Positions 40,801 through 52,800 of a stretch of DNA of 64,000 nucleotides are shown here, piece after piece. The translations under genes were made by a program, and so were the position numbers. The stretch is taken from contig SJOL01007149.1 of assembly GCA_004794785.1 (NCBI GenBank), positions 257,216 to 321,215 on the forward strand, in the 5' to 3' direction. The first letter of the stretch is position 1; each line of letters begins with the position of its first letter. The DNA comes from Opisthorchis felineus. Taxonomy: Eukaryota; Platyhelminthes; Trematoda; Opisthorchiida; Opisthorchiidae. The notes under the pieces were generated by a model that saw nothing but the letters and a program-made list of their open reading frames with translations, was not told the DNA's origin and ran no database searches.

Positions 40801-43800
40801 GCGATACAGGTGGCCAGCAAAACACTAACTCAGATGACCCCTCGGATGTCTTGAGTTAAACTTCTCCCCACCAAATCATGGAACACTAGTTCAGCCAATT
40901 TCTCGCAAACAGTGAATCAACTCATATGCTATGATGACATGACCACGTGGCTTACCAAAAGCCCCATGGAGACAAGTTATTTGCGTCCATCCAAGTCAAG
41001 TTAGTGATACGTAAGCTACGGTAGTCCTTAGCTAATGGAAAAGAACGCGCGATTTCAGAGGTGATAATAAAAAAAATCAAGAAAAAAATCAAGATTCAAT
41101 GCAGGAGACGAACAGTGGTAAAAGGATACCTATTTAGCTCAACAAACAACAAGTTAGGAGAGTAAACCATTCCTAAACATCGACGTACGGACCGATAAAA
41201 AGTTCCGTTTGGAATAAGTAGGATGGAGTGAAATTGCTCTGGATACAGTGGTGCGTACGTTTGCACGCAAAACCCTCTAAAGCCGTCTTATAGGTTGAAA
41301 CGCTTGCTAATGTTGAGGTCAACAAGACAGACATTTCCGTGTAAACCGTTTCATTCAGTCAGACGCCGAAGGGAGTGCACGGTTGGGACGTGATCTTATT
41401 TCAAGCAAAAACCCAGGAACGAAACAACTCGTGAGGTGAGACAACAATAGTGATGAAAATTTGGATAATGAATGGGAAACGGAGTTTTCGGTTAAACACA
41501 AGTCCAACATGGTTAGATAAAGATAGATTAAAGAGACGGTTATACAGAGCCAGCTAAGAGCAGAAAATTTCGGCCTCAATTGGTCATTTCGTATGAAAGC
41601 TGCGGAGATAAGTAGTAATTAATTCCTGGCGTGTAAATGAGGAGTTAATAAACTTAGGAGCATTCAATTGAATTGAACGGCAGTTAGATCAGCTTAGCAA
41701 TTTGGCGAGGCCTCTTTGAAACAAGGCACCTGAAACTGGATAGGAGGTAGACTGGCCCAAAAGCACATCGTCAGCACTTTTACAGCCAGTATGCATATTG
41801 ACTATCGGAAGGTCCTTAGTGGATAATTAAGAAATAACGAACACCAGCGTAAGTCGTAAGAATTGTTGACGTCTGGCCACTAAACGGTGTGAAATTTGTG
41901 TAGACTGGTGGAAGGCGACGAAGAAAGGCGGTTGTACTCTCACCAATACTTCACTAGGAAAGCAGTCAAAGACAATCGAATGCGTTAGAACCGTTTGAAA
42001 GCATAATCTATACCGCGTATCGTGTATGTATCTCAAAAGCGGTGGAATGCATGATGTAGACAACGGTGCGTGGGGGCTGGGTGTTTGAGGAACAAGTACC
42101 GTCATCCCTCACATCTAGCCGAAATAAGACCTGCTGTGGGATCTCCAAGTGATTGCACTCTTGTGGTTGAGGTATTTCCACCAAAGCGAAAGGGCAAAAG
42201 CGGATGCCAGGTTTGATTGATGGGCTGTCGGTTGTTCGTTCAGGGGGGAATGGGTAATTCGTGGACTGGACGGATGAAATTATTACCAAAATCCAACGAC
42301 CATTCATAATCTTCTTGCACAAGTACTTATTTGTGCAAGAAGCCAAAGTTGTACTTTTACGAGTACATCCTTCACCGTGCTAGGATATGAACGCAGGACA
42401 AGAGGAGGATTGCTCAAACGATACTGATATAAAAATAAATTCTACAAATCCCGCAGTAAATCCACAGTAAATCTGGAATGCAAGGATCTTTTTTTCATGC
42501 ACTGCCGTGTTTTACGGCAAACTGCTCAACACAGGCATTTAATGTTGTGGCAGACTCATTTGTTTTCTGCTGACATTTAGAACAAAAAAAATTCGTGCAT
42601 GTACTTGAAAATGTTCCCAAAAAGTGGATATTACCTGGACAAGCCTATGAAATACAGATCAGTATGATGAGGCTTGTTCTTTGCTTGAGTCGGGTATTTG
42701 AATACCATATGCCACCGATTACCCAATGGGGCCTATTGGGCCATCAGATACGGATTAATAAGAACATTCTTATACTGTATCCAAACAAAAGTTTCAATAC
42801 ATTTTTTGACAATAGCGACTTCCAACAAAACGAAGGCGATTCTGGAAGAGGGGGAAAGTCACAACTGACTTTGTTTGGAAAGACAAAGAAGTGTGTCGGG
42901 TTTACCATAGACGTTTACGACCAAAATCGCTGTGTCCCCAAAAGGTTTGTCATTGTCGCAAGCCAGACGAAACACAATGCGCGAGATTGTACCCAAGGCT
43001 TATGCTACACAAGACGAATGTTTCACTTCGGTTGACTAATTCGATGACAAACATATCCCAACACAATATGGCCGAGTGGGTGGTGACTTTTAATAAAACC
43101 ATCGGACAGTGTTGATCACAGCCAAGGTCCGGAGCAATAGAACTGGGGACATTCACATTTCCGCATGTGATTCCGTGTAATGTGCGGTCACTGTTTACAT
43201 TGAGTCGGGGTAAACATCTGAAGGTTATTTCACTCATTATGCCACCAACTACATAAACAGATAGATGGCATAGCTGTGAGTCTGATATTCCCAGATCAAG
43301 CTTTAAAGACAGAACAAGCACACCAAAGGAATGCATCTCCAAAAACGCTATACAGTCCACTGCAGGTTGAATGCCTTGCATTTAAACACTACGGTTACAA
43401 CAAATTTAGAAAGGAACAACGAAATGGTTTTTTTAGATGCTGTCCGAAAGAGAGATGGATCAATAAACAAAACATTACCCACAAACATTCCTCAGGTAAA
43501 TAAATTTCACGTGTTTTGTACTATAATTCTGCGCGGAATACCTATACAAGCACATTGAATCCATAAAGAGCCAAATACAGGCATATATGTCGGAGAGCTT
43601 AATGTGAGGCACTCGTGGCCAATCATCATTATCATCACTGACAGCGACACCACATGAGAACACTGGTGCTTCACTGCTGTACAAACGTGTCAACTTGATT
43701 GGTTGAAGCCTTATTATGGAAGGGAAGAAATGAGACAGGGAAGAGGACCTGGCGAGAGCCTACAACAAACAAACATCCGAGGTGCCTACACATCCAGCTC

Positions 43801-46800
43801 TCAGACAGACAATTTGGATAGATTCATGGTAATGTGAGGGGACTTGGTAACATTCTGTCAGTGAAGCCCTTCTCACATTACCATGAATCAATAAGCAACT
43901 CAGAGGAAAGATAGTTTCATTGGATGTGTGAAACTTCCTTCTGAAAAGTCGTCACTCGAGGAGGCAGCCAATACGTGACCACATGATGTGGCTTCCGTTA
44001 TTGAAGGATGAGTGGCGCTACATCCTGTCTAACTGGGAGCTAATCACACTGATGACCAGCCACCCTTGGCCAAACGGTTAACTGTTTAACCACTGGCCGG
44101 AAGGTTGCGGGGTCGAAACTCTCTGGGGTTCGTGAGATGCGGCACTGCTGCTGATTCCCAACAAGGATGCAAAAGCTGCACACTGCTTCTCAGCTTCTCA
44201 GTACAGAATGGTTTCGCTGACAGAACAAAAGCTCCATTGAATCTGGATAGGAACTGATATCATGAACGCCACTGGCATTGGTTAGCCGCCATACCATTCA
44301 GCGTCTCCAACCAAACACAAGGAGGGGCACGTGAACCCCATCCTAAAAGTTGAGCGCAACCAACAGCACCCAAACTTTTCGTAAAATCCTTCATTCCCTT
44401 CTGCAATACCAAATTATGTCCAGCTATGGGTTTCCGAAACTTAGAATTTGAGACGAAAAAAATCTCGTCCCAGCCTCCCCCGTTGGGCCGAATACTCCAA
44501 ACAAAATTAACCGTGGCCACCAGCTGCAACTCATCTGAAGCCCACGGTTAACGTAGAACCCTGGACGGTGAACATGGAACCCCGACGGTCCCGGAGGTTT
44601 ATCATTAAATATGTTCTCCCAAGTGCCACCGAGCTTCTGTTCCGGATGACCTCCCACCCGCATTGTTCAAACATGCGGGTGGAGTCCGAAGTCAGCGGTT
44701 GTCTGATCTGCTTGTCTGCATTTGGGAGAAGGATAGTCGGCCTGGTAGGGGTCGCGTTGACCAAATATTCACAATCCGTCAGGTGGTAGAACAACGCCAT
44801 GCGCACAAACGACCCACAATTTTAGTATTCCTAGGTTTCCAAGGCACATTCGACTCCGTTGACCGGTCTGTTCTCCTCGACACGCTTACCCATCAAGAAA
44901 TGCCGCGGAAGTTTGTGAACATAATATGCTCTTTGTATTCTCAGACTTCCGGACGTGTGAGAGTATACAGAGAGCCCTCCAAGAGCTTCCGTACACAAAG
45001 CGGTGTCCGTAAGGAATGTACACTCTCTCCGTTCCCATTTAATTTCGTGATCGATGAAATAATGAGACCAACGCTGGAAGGCCTCCAAAAAAACCGGTGT
45101 TCAAATAGCATCCGACGAAAACCTTGTCGATCTGGAATATGCAAACGGCATCGTTCTCGTCTTCGAAAAGGAGAAGGCGCAAGTGTTTTTAGATGAACTA
45201 ACCAAGGTCGTGCCGTCCTTTGGTGTGTACTTTCCACCCACAAAGTGTAAGGCCATGCTCCTAGACAAGCAGTCACTAAACGCGCCACTTACAATCCAGA
45301 GAGAAACACTCGAAGTTGTGGAGCGTTTCACATCCTTGATTGCAGTGTGACAGATGAGGTCAATGCACGAATCTGCAGGGCTCGGGTCGCGTTTGCTCAT
45401 GAGCCCCAAGAAGGGCGAAACCGGTCGTGGGCTGTCGGAGAATTTCTGGCAACCTTGTGAGTAGTTTCCTTTATGGAGATTACGAAACGTTTGGATGCTG
45501 TCGGTGCTAGTCGCCTTCCAGGATGGGGATCGCGAGATCCCCACTGCGCTTGGTTGGAGACGCTGCAATTATGGCTCCTAATCGATGTCAATGGAGTCTT
45601 TGTGGTCAGTTCCTATCCAGATTGCCTGAACGAGTGTCTAGAGGGGTAGGCACCTCGGAATGATTGTAGTAAGCTAGCACCAAGTCCCTTCCCCATCCAC
45701 CTTTATTCTTTTCTTCACAATAGGGCTTCAAATAAATGATGGTTGTACGGGCAGCAAAGCATCAGTGCTGAACATTGATGTCATGCTGTCGGTGATGATG
45801 ATGATGCTCGCCCTGGCAGACGGTAACTTGACATTCGTGACATATGACCTAGGCAGCTCAGGTTGCTATGCTGCACGCAGGTTTCGAGAGAATTACCCCC
45901 TGCTCCACCGAAAACCGTCTCCTGATAATCGTATTGCGAATTCACTAGTTCCAGCTGATTCCAACTATAGTTCTGAGATAATGGTGGTCATAGAACTGAA
46001 GACACCTCAGATCCTCCGTCCGAAGTAGCCAACTCTCGCAGGCGTACAACAATACAGGCCGTACTGTAGTCTGATGCAGGCGTTCTGTGAGATTCAGTGA
46101 GATAACTTTTTGAGACAACAAGTGGCGCGAATTGGCAAAAGGATTTCTTGCCTTCAGCAATCATGCGTCTGTCACACTACTGTCGGGGATAACGCAACTT
46201 CCAAGGCACGCAGTGTTCCAAAACCTCCAGTGTTACTCCTTGAGGCCTCCTTGAATCCAATGACTGTACGTCTTGCAGCATGACTTTGCACTTTGTAGGC
46301 TTGAAGCACATGCCGAGGGACCGGATAACCTTGGATCAGCTCTTCTAGTAATACTTGCGCTTCCTGCTTTTCCTCAAATTCCAGATCGGCAAGGTTATCG
46401 CTCAGAGACATCTGAACACTGGGGTTTGGGAGACCTTCAAGCGTTCGTCTCATTATCTCATCAATAAAGAAACCAAACAAAAATGGTGAGCGTTGGAGTC
46501 ATTGTCGGACACCACTGCTTGTGATAAAGCTTTTCAACAGCTGCGCATACAATCTCACGCGCCAATAAGTATGTGGATGCAAACAGCGCATGATATTCAC
46601 GAACTTCTGTGGCATGCTCTGTTGTGCAAACTTATTGAAAAGAACAAACCGGTCGACAGAATCGAACGCACTTTTGAAGTTAAGGGACGCCACGATTGTT
46701 AGACGTGTGTACATGTGTTGTCGGTCTAACAATCGATGAGGTGTAAAGATGTCCGCACAGCCAATTCCTGAATCCTGTTTGCAGTTCCCCGGTCCCGTCA

Positions 46801-49800
46801 TCACGCACCCTCGTAAGACGACATAAAATGAGTGACGCAAACAGTCTGGTTACAGCGGAGTCAGACCGATTCCTGTGTGATTTCCACACACACTGCGAAC
46901 ATCATTTTGAAAATGGGCAGCACCATGGACTCACCCCAGTTACTTCGGACGGTCTATTTACTAGATATTCCGAGGGTTTGAACAAGAACACGGTGATGAA
47001 CATTAATGATTTCGGGATATCATCATCAGGTCAGTACATATCTAATGGTTAGAATAGAAAAATCGAAATCACTCAGCCGTAACACCATTTCGTAGCCTAG
47101 CTGCCATGCCACCCAAAGGAAGCACCAGGGCTGGGATACTGCCAGGTCGCCCAAGCCTAGACAGGAGAAATCGAGATACAGAGGTTGGGTTCGAACCACG
47201 GATCTTCCGGTTAGTAAATTCGCCCTAACCACTGAGACATCTCGCCCCGGAATACGTTGGGCGCACGATACGGCTTTATTTAGCTTCCTGGATCCACCAA
47301 GCTTCTCGATCCGCTTAGATGCTTTTTTCCACCTGAAGTCTCACAGCTCGTCTAGCCGTATTGTACTCTCCACCAGAAGGAATACGTGTCCCAGCTTCGG
47401 ATAACTTTTAACGTGTTGCTCGAAGTACATTGCCTAGATCTAGTTGACTACACCGTTGCATGTGCTGAGCGTCACGTATCTAGCAGGGTTGCGGACAGTA
47501 CCTTCCGGTAAGAATCAACATCGGAAGACGCCTTGTCCGAAAGGGACTTCTCAGCTTAGTCTCGGTCTGAACCTTCCAAGCTAGTGTTCCCGTTAAAACA
47601 ACCACCAAAAGTGCACATGTACTAACGCCCAAAACCAGGTCAAAAACACATGTACAGTGCCCTATATATAAAGTGTGTGCGGCGACAGCATTCTGGAATT
47701 TCTGACGCCTTCTGGATGCGCCATTGGCATTCGGCGGATACTGGATTGGCTGCTGGGTCAACTTTCTGCCAATCAGAGCTCGACTTGATGCTGGACCGGT
47801 AAGCGGTCCGACCTTTCGGTCAATCGCGTGCGGGGTAGATTTTTAGCCGTAGGAGCGCCTAACTGTGAGCGGTGAAGCGTTATTGGTGCGGAATTCCGCC
47901 TGACACTTCAGTAGGTGGTTCCGGTAGGTTTGCTTCACATGAGAATCGCAGAGTTTCTCAATGACCAGGGGTGTGTGCGCCTCTGGACCTCTGAGAAGCA
48001 TACCGAGAAGCAGCAACGAATAGCTGGGTGATCCGAATCCACATAAGTGTTCCAGAACGAGCGATAGTCAGTGAGTGACCCACGCCACCTATGACTAATG
48101 GCAATATGGTCTATCTGTGTTGGAGATTAGCATGAGTGCGAAAGGCTCTATGTGGCTTCGTGAGGCAGTACTGCACAGAAACCGTCCGTGGTTAACACAT
48201 ACCTGTAGTCTGTGTGTCTCGATTCCGGTCTAACGCCATCACCCAAACGAGCCTCAGCAGCACTAGGTCTACCTACATATTCATATCCCCGCCAACTAAC
48301 GACTATATCAGAGCACTAAGCCCGACGCGACAAGCGCCACGAAAACTGCCTTTGAGTGTATCAGAGCTACAGGCAAACTGGACAGGTGGCGATTATGGGC
48401 ACGTTTACGGGATACTCAAACAGACGGTGCCAAACGAACTATACAGAGGAGACTGTCGACGGGTAAGCACTCAACCAGAGACCCTTCAGCTCGGTGGCCT
48501 AGATCAATGTCAACCCCATCAGAACCCTCCGCGGCGGCTTCTGGATCCCCGGAGGTGCGCAACCAGAGTCAAGCAGAAACCGATGGGGGGTCAGTTCAAC
48601 AACCGCACTTGGGTCTTGAATCCCCGTTTCAGAGAGACAGCACCATTCATATCACAGCAGTCTGCTGTCTGACCTGCTTTACAGTTCTAACGTTAAGGAC
48701 TGTCAGACGAACTGAGCGACGGGGTTTGAAGAATGATTTCGAAGTGTCTGCGGTCGTGGCTGCCGAGTCAACCGTAGATATCACAGACAATGGCAACGGA
48801 CGCCGAGTGGGTCCACCAGTCTTCGAGAATGGGCCTATGGAGAGGGGTGAGGGGGAGAAGTGCGAATACGTGAAACAGGAAGAAGGGAGACGTCAGTAGT
48901 TTTCACTTACCCTGGTGTATGGCACCATGCGATGGCAAATGTGGGCTGAGATATCACCAGGGTGCTCACATTTGGATAGGAGGATGATTAGGGTCCTCAA
49001 ATAAAGTCCTTGGCTCAAAATGCTAACCACAAGACAGTGGTAGTGGGCGTAGAACCGTCAGAACAGTCTACAATCGCCACATATGTTCCAACCCCCAATA
49101 TGGAGGACCAGGAGACTGTCAGTCAAACCTCTACCCATTGACTAACCTGACATGAGGGGCTCTGTGAGTGTCACACATACACTCCCCAGTATGGCTCAAT
49201 GGGTTATAGAGGTGCACAAACTGCCACACCGCGGTAAGGTCCAGTCTTTCCGTGAGGTACTAGTGGCCGATCACTTCTGAAGTACTTGTCAATTCTATGA
49301 CAAAGAAAACCAACATTCAATTATAATTCAGAGAGGATGATACTACGAATCGAATCCACTTCCGTCGCCGGAGTGTAGAGAGGCGTATATTTCCCTCCAA
49401 CTGAGCTATTTATCAGAAACGACAACACTTCTACCCGTTAAGGATAGAATGCCCAATGCCTCCAACTCACACCGTGTACATAAATGGGACTGTATGCATG
49501 GAAGTGTATCGGTAGAACAGAGAGGTAGCTATCGTGTGCAGAGCGCAACTCGTTCCATAGTAGCTTCTTAGACTGGTTAACCAAAAATTCCAGGCCACAA
49601 TGTGCAAAGCACACTTTGAACACTTCGAGTATGATTACCTCCAGCTTTCGGTCGTCAGAACAGAAAGGCCAATGTTGTGCAGGGAGCTGGAGCGGCTGAA
49701 ACTAAAGGTACACGGCTGTACTCTAGTAGGGCTAGTGTGAAGGGCTATTACTTACCTCTAGTCACTGTTTCAATCCTATTTCAGTACTGCCCGCCAAACT

Positions 49801-52800
49801 CCCTGTGACCGGGAACTGCCTGTGTTATTCCTCATCCCTGATAACTAAATCTTCACTGTCATTGGTTTCTTCTGCAGTGCAGCGCCCGACCTCACAGTGA
49901 CTGATTACTAAGAAGACAGCTTTCGATCTCAAATATGTGCCGTGATGACAGTACGCAGCCGGATAACAAGCTGCAAAATTACAAGAGCATAAATAATGCC
50001 CTTCTTGAGTGTTGTTGATTGAGGTGACTGAAAATCACGGTCGCTACCGAACACTGGCGATCAGATATTAGACGCTATCATTTGATAGAGACGGACATTT
50101 ATTAGAAATCGTCCTAATATTATGCAGAACAGACCAAAAGCTACCATGATTAGTAATCTGAGAGAAAAGCAGCCACTCCACCGGCCCCTCGTCGCGGGAG
50201 GGTTGGTGGTAGAAGTCAACACTCACAGGCCTGTATTCAGAAAAATTATGTCGCTACAATTCACCCAACGTGAGAGGCATACCTGATAGGCCCCTTTTCC
50301 CCGTGATCCATGTTGAAAATACTACCATGTAAACGACTTAGCCCCGTTTCATCCCAAGTACACTACCGACTGTGCTTGGAGATAGATGACAAACAATCCT
50401 CCGGCTGCTCCACAAACTTTAACTGACGGGTTACAACAACCAAGCAATAAACCACTCTTCGTATAGCAGGCTACATTTGTGTGCACGAATATGATGAAAA
50501 TAACTGTCTTCGCGTCGTGAAGAAACCCGAGGATGTCCAAGAGCAAAAGTCGAAGAAATATGATTAAAAGAGTGCAAGAGAACTCATGCTGAAATAGAGG
50601 AATTGCTAGGACCCGTGGACTTAGCCTTTTCTGCTGAACTCGCGTCGCCGTCCACGACTCATAAGTAAAAGCCTTTGGTAGCAAACTCGCAGTCAAATTG
50701 GCAAGCAGGGGCGCTGGCTATGTGCCCTACATCGATATAATTCTGGCTTGTGATGGTGGAAACAGACCAAACAGCTGATAAACTAAAGGAAGGCGCAAGA
50801 AGACTTCATACCAAAAGGTATGGAAATCCCTCATAAAAAGACCCCCTGAATAAAGGGTACTTTCCGGATGGTCAACAACACATTCCTCATTGCCAAGAGA
50901 AGCCGACTCCCAGTAGAGGCAAAACACCGTTTTCATTTTGGCGGCCTCTCCTCGAGAGGGGTCGTCGCAGAGAGTGAATTCGACAGTAGTCTTCTACTCT
51001 TTTATTCAGCTCCCTGCATAATGATGATAGCGGATTCTGACCCTTCAATAGAACGTTATATACGTTTGTAATTTCGCAGTGCAGTGTCTAAACAACACAC
51101 AAAAACAACTCTCTTTGGACCACGGTTCTGACTCCAACAAAAGTGCCAATAACCGTGAGAATAAATGGCTTAAAACATACTTGTAAAATCGTCCCGATTC
51201 GATGGGACTGTGGCTCTGGTAATTCTGGTCGGTGACTCACACAAAGTGGACGTTGGGGATCGACTGGATCTGCATGGATACTGAGTAGGTAAGCTGGAGG
51301 GGGAAAGACAAACTAACAGGTTAATGACACCAAAAAGCAAAGATGCAAGTTCTCTACTTATCGTTGAGATGAAGTTAGAACACAATACACCCAGGCTCAC
51401 TCGCGGATCAGTTCCGAACTGTGTCGGACAGAGATGGGTGCCGTGAGTTGTCGGTTAATAGTAAAGATTCTGGAGGCTGTACGGTGGACCTGCTAGATGG
51501 AAGATTCAACGATCCAACTACCGAGGGAAAAGTGACTGGTTCATTCAGTGGACCAGTTGTGTGGGCAAACTGCTGGAATGGACAACTATACTAACAAAAA
51601 TTGACAAAGTTTGTTAAATACCTGTGGACTGAAGTTTTCCGTCCAAAGAAAGCTGGGCTTGAAATTGATTGCGGCTTAACGTGTGCCAGTACGAAAGGAC
51701 CATACTGTGTCCTGGGCGATACGCTTCGATGACCAACTGATCGGCAGGTCGCTTGGCCCGAGCACGCTGTGCTTGCTCATGCAGCACGTCTAACTGTAGG
51801 GAAATGCTAAATGAATCTAAGAGGCGAATGGATAAGTTCCAAGCAAGGCAGCAGGCGAAAGAAAACGGGTAGCCAGAAGACAAAAAAGTGGGCCGAAGCG
51901 AAACTATCTTACCACACTAGTCGGCATAACACGTAATATCTTAGGTTAAAAGGAAGATGAAAGAGAACAAAAGGCACCGTCGGCTATAATCGTCTGTGTA
52001 ATTGTGCGTTTTATCACATTAAATCCCTTGTTAGCCATTGCTCCCATAATAACCCCCATCCGTCAAGTAGAAAACACGCACTGCGCGCCGTAAAGTGACA
52101 ACAGCTGTTAATCTCCAGAAATAGTTGAAATTAAGTGGATAAAACAGTCACAACAATAGTGGCTATATGCCTCACTTTTAAGCATTTTTCCAGATTTTCC
52201 TATCTCGCGCTCTCAAGTCCTTCAAAAATGCCCAAATGCTTCACCTATATAGGTCTCAAATCCGTTCTATGCTGTTCCGTTTAGCCCTTTTACCTTATCT
52301 TCGCCCAATTGACTACATCCAGAACAAACTTCTACACTTCTTTACTACACCTCCTTTGACCAATAGCCTGAAAAAGTCCTTTGCCGTTAAGATGTGGCTT
52401 CTCGTGTTTTATGCCACTACTACTACAACAGATGTTTGTCCGAACTAACACCTCCTTCTACCTCAGTCTCTTAACCGTACGACCCGCCTAGTCCCTTCCG
52501 GCCATCCCTCATTGCATGACTGTTTGCCCCTCTTCTTCCCCCGAAAAGCATGTTTCGGGAACTTCCTAGCACTTTCTGTATTCCCAAACCCTTACAACAT
52601 CCAGCTCCATCCCGATCTGGATATTCTTAGTACGTTCTGTTGGGTAAAATAACGAAACACAAGAATGATAAGGTAATAATAACAATAGAAAAGGATACGA
52701 AGCATATCGTAAAGATGAATAAGTGGGGGTCGCTTGTCGAATTGTCGGTATAGCAGACGAGATTGCACTTGTGTTTGGATGAACTGAAGTTGGAGGGGAT

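Larger units (their letters stand above)
40351..51180 (-). other. MED14 intron (exons G-H), about 10.8 kb
   Basis: A retroelement-rich intron: RTE tail 43.6 kb, hairpin and SINE B 43.8-44.2 kb, head-to-head RTE pieces 44.3-45.8 kb, minus-strand RTE 45.9-46.9 kb, SINE A 47.1 kb, repeat C 48.9 kb. Open frames at 48214-48899 (152 and 130 residues, overlapping) have no recognised domain. Confidence 0.65.

Noticed and set aside
42008..42346. Minus-strand frame with [13 protein letters not shown], at first sight like the human MED14 NRTWVAELVF block
   Set aside because: That block is already encoded in exon L (29.13-29.48 kb). The position would be out of order, between exons G and H, and the frame has no matching neighbours.
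48214..48899. Two overlapping plus-strand frames of 152 and 130 residues
   Set aside because: No family motif, no splice context tying them to a gene, and repeat C follows directly. Left unclassified.
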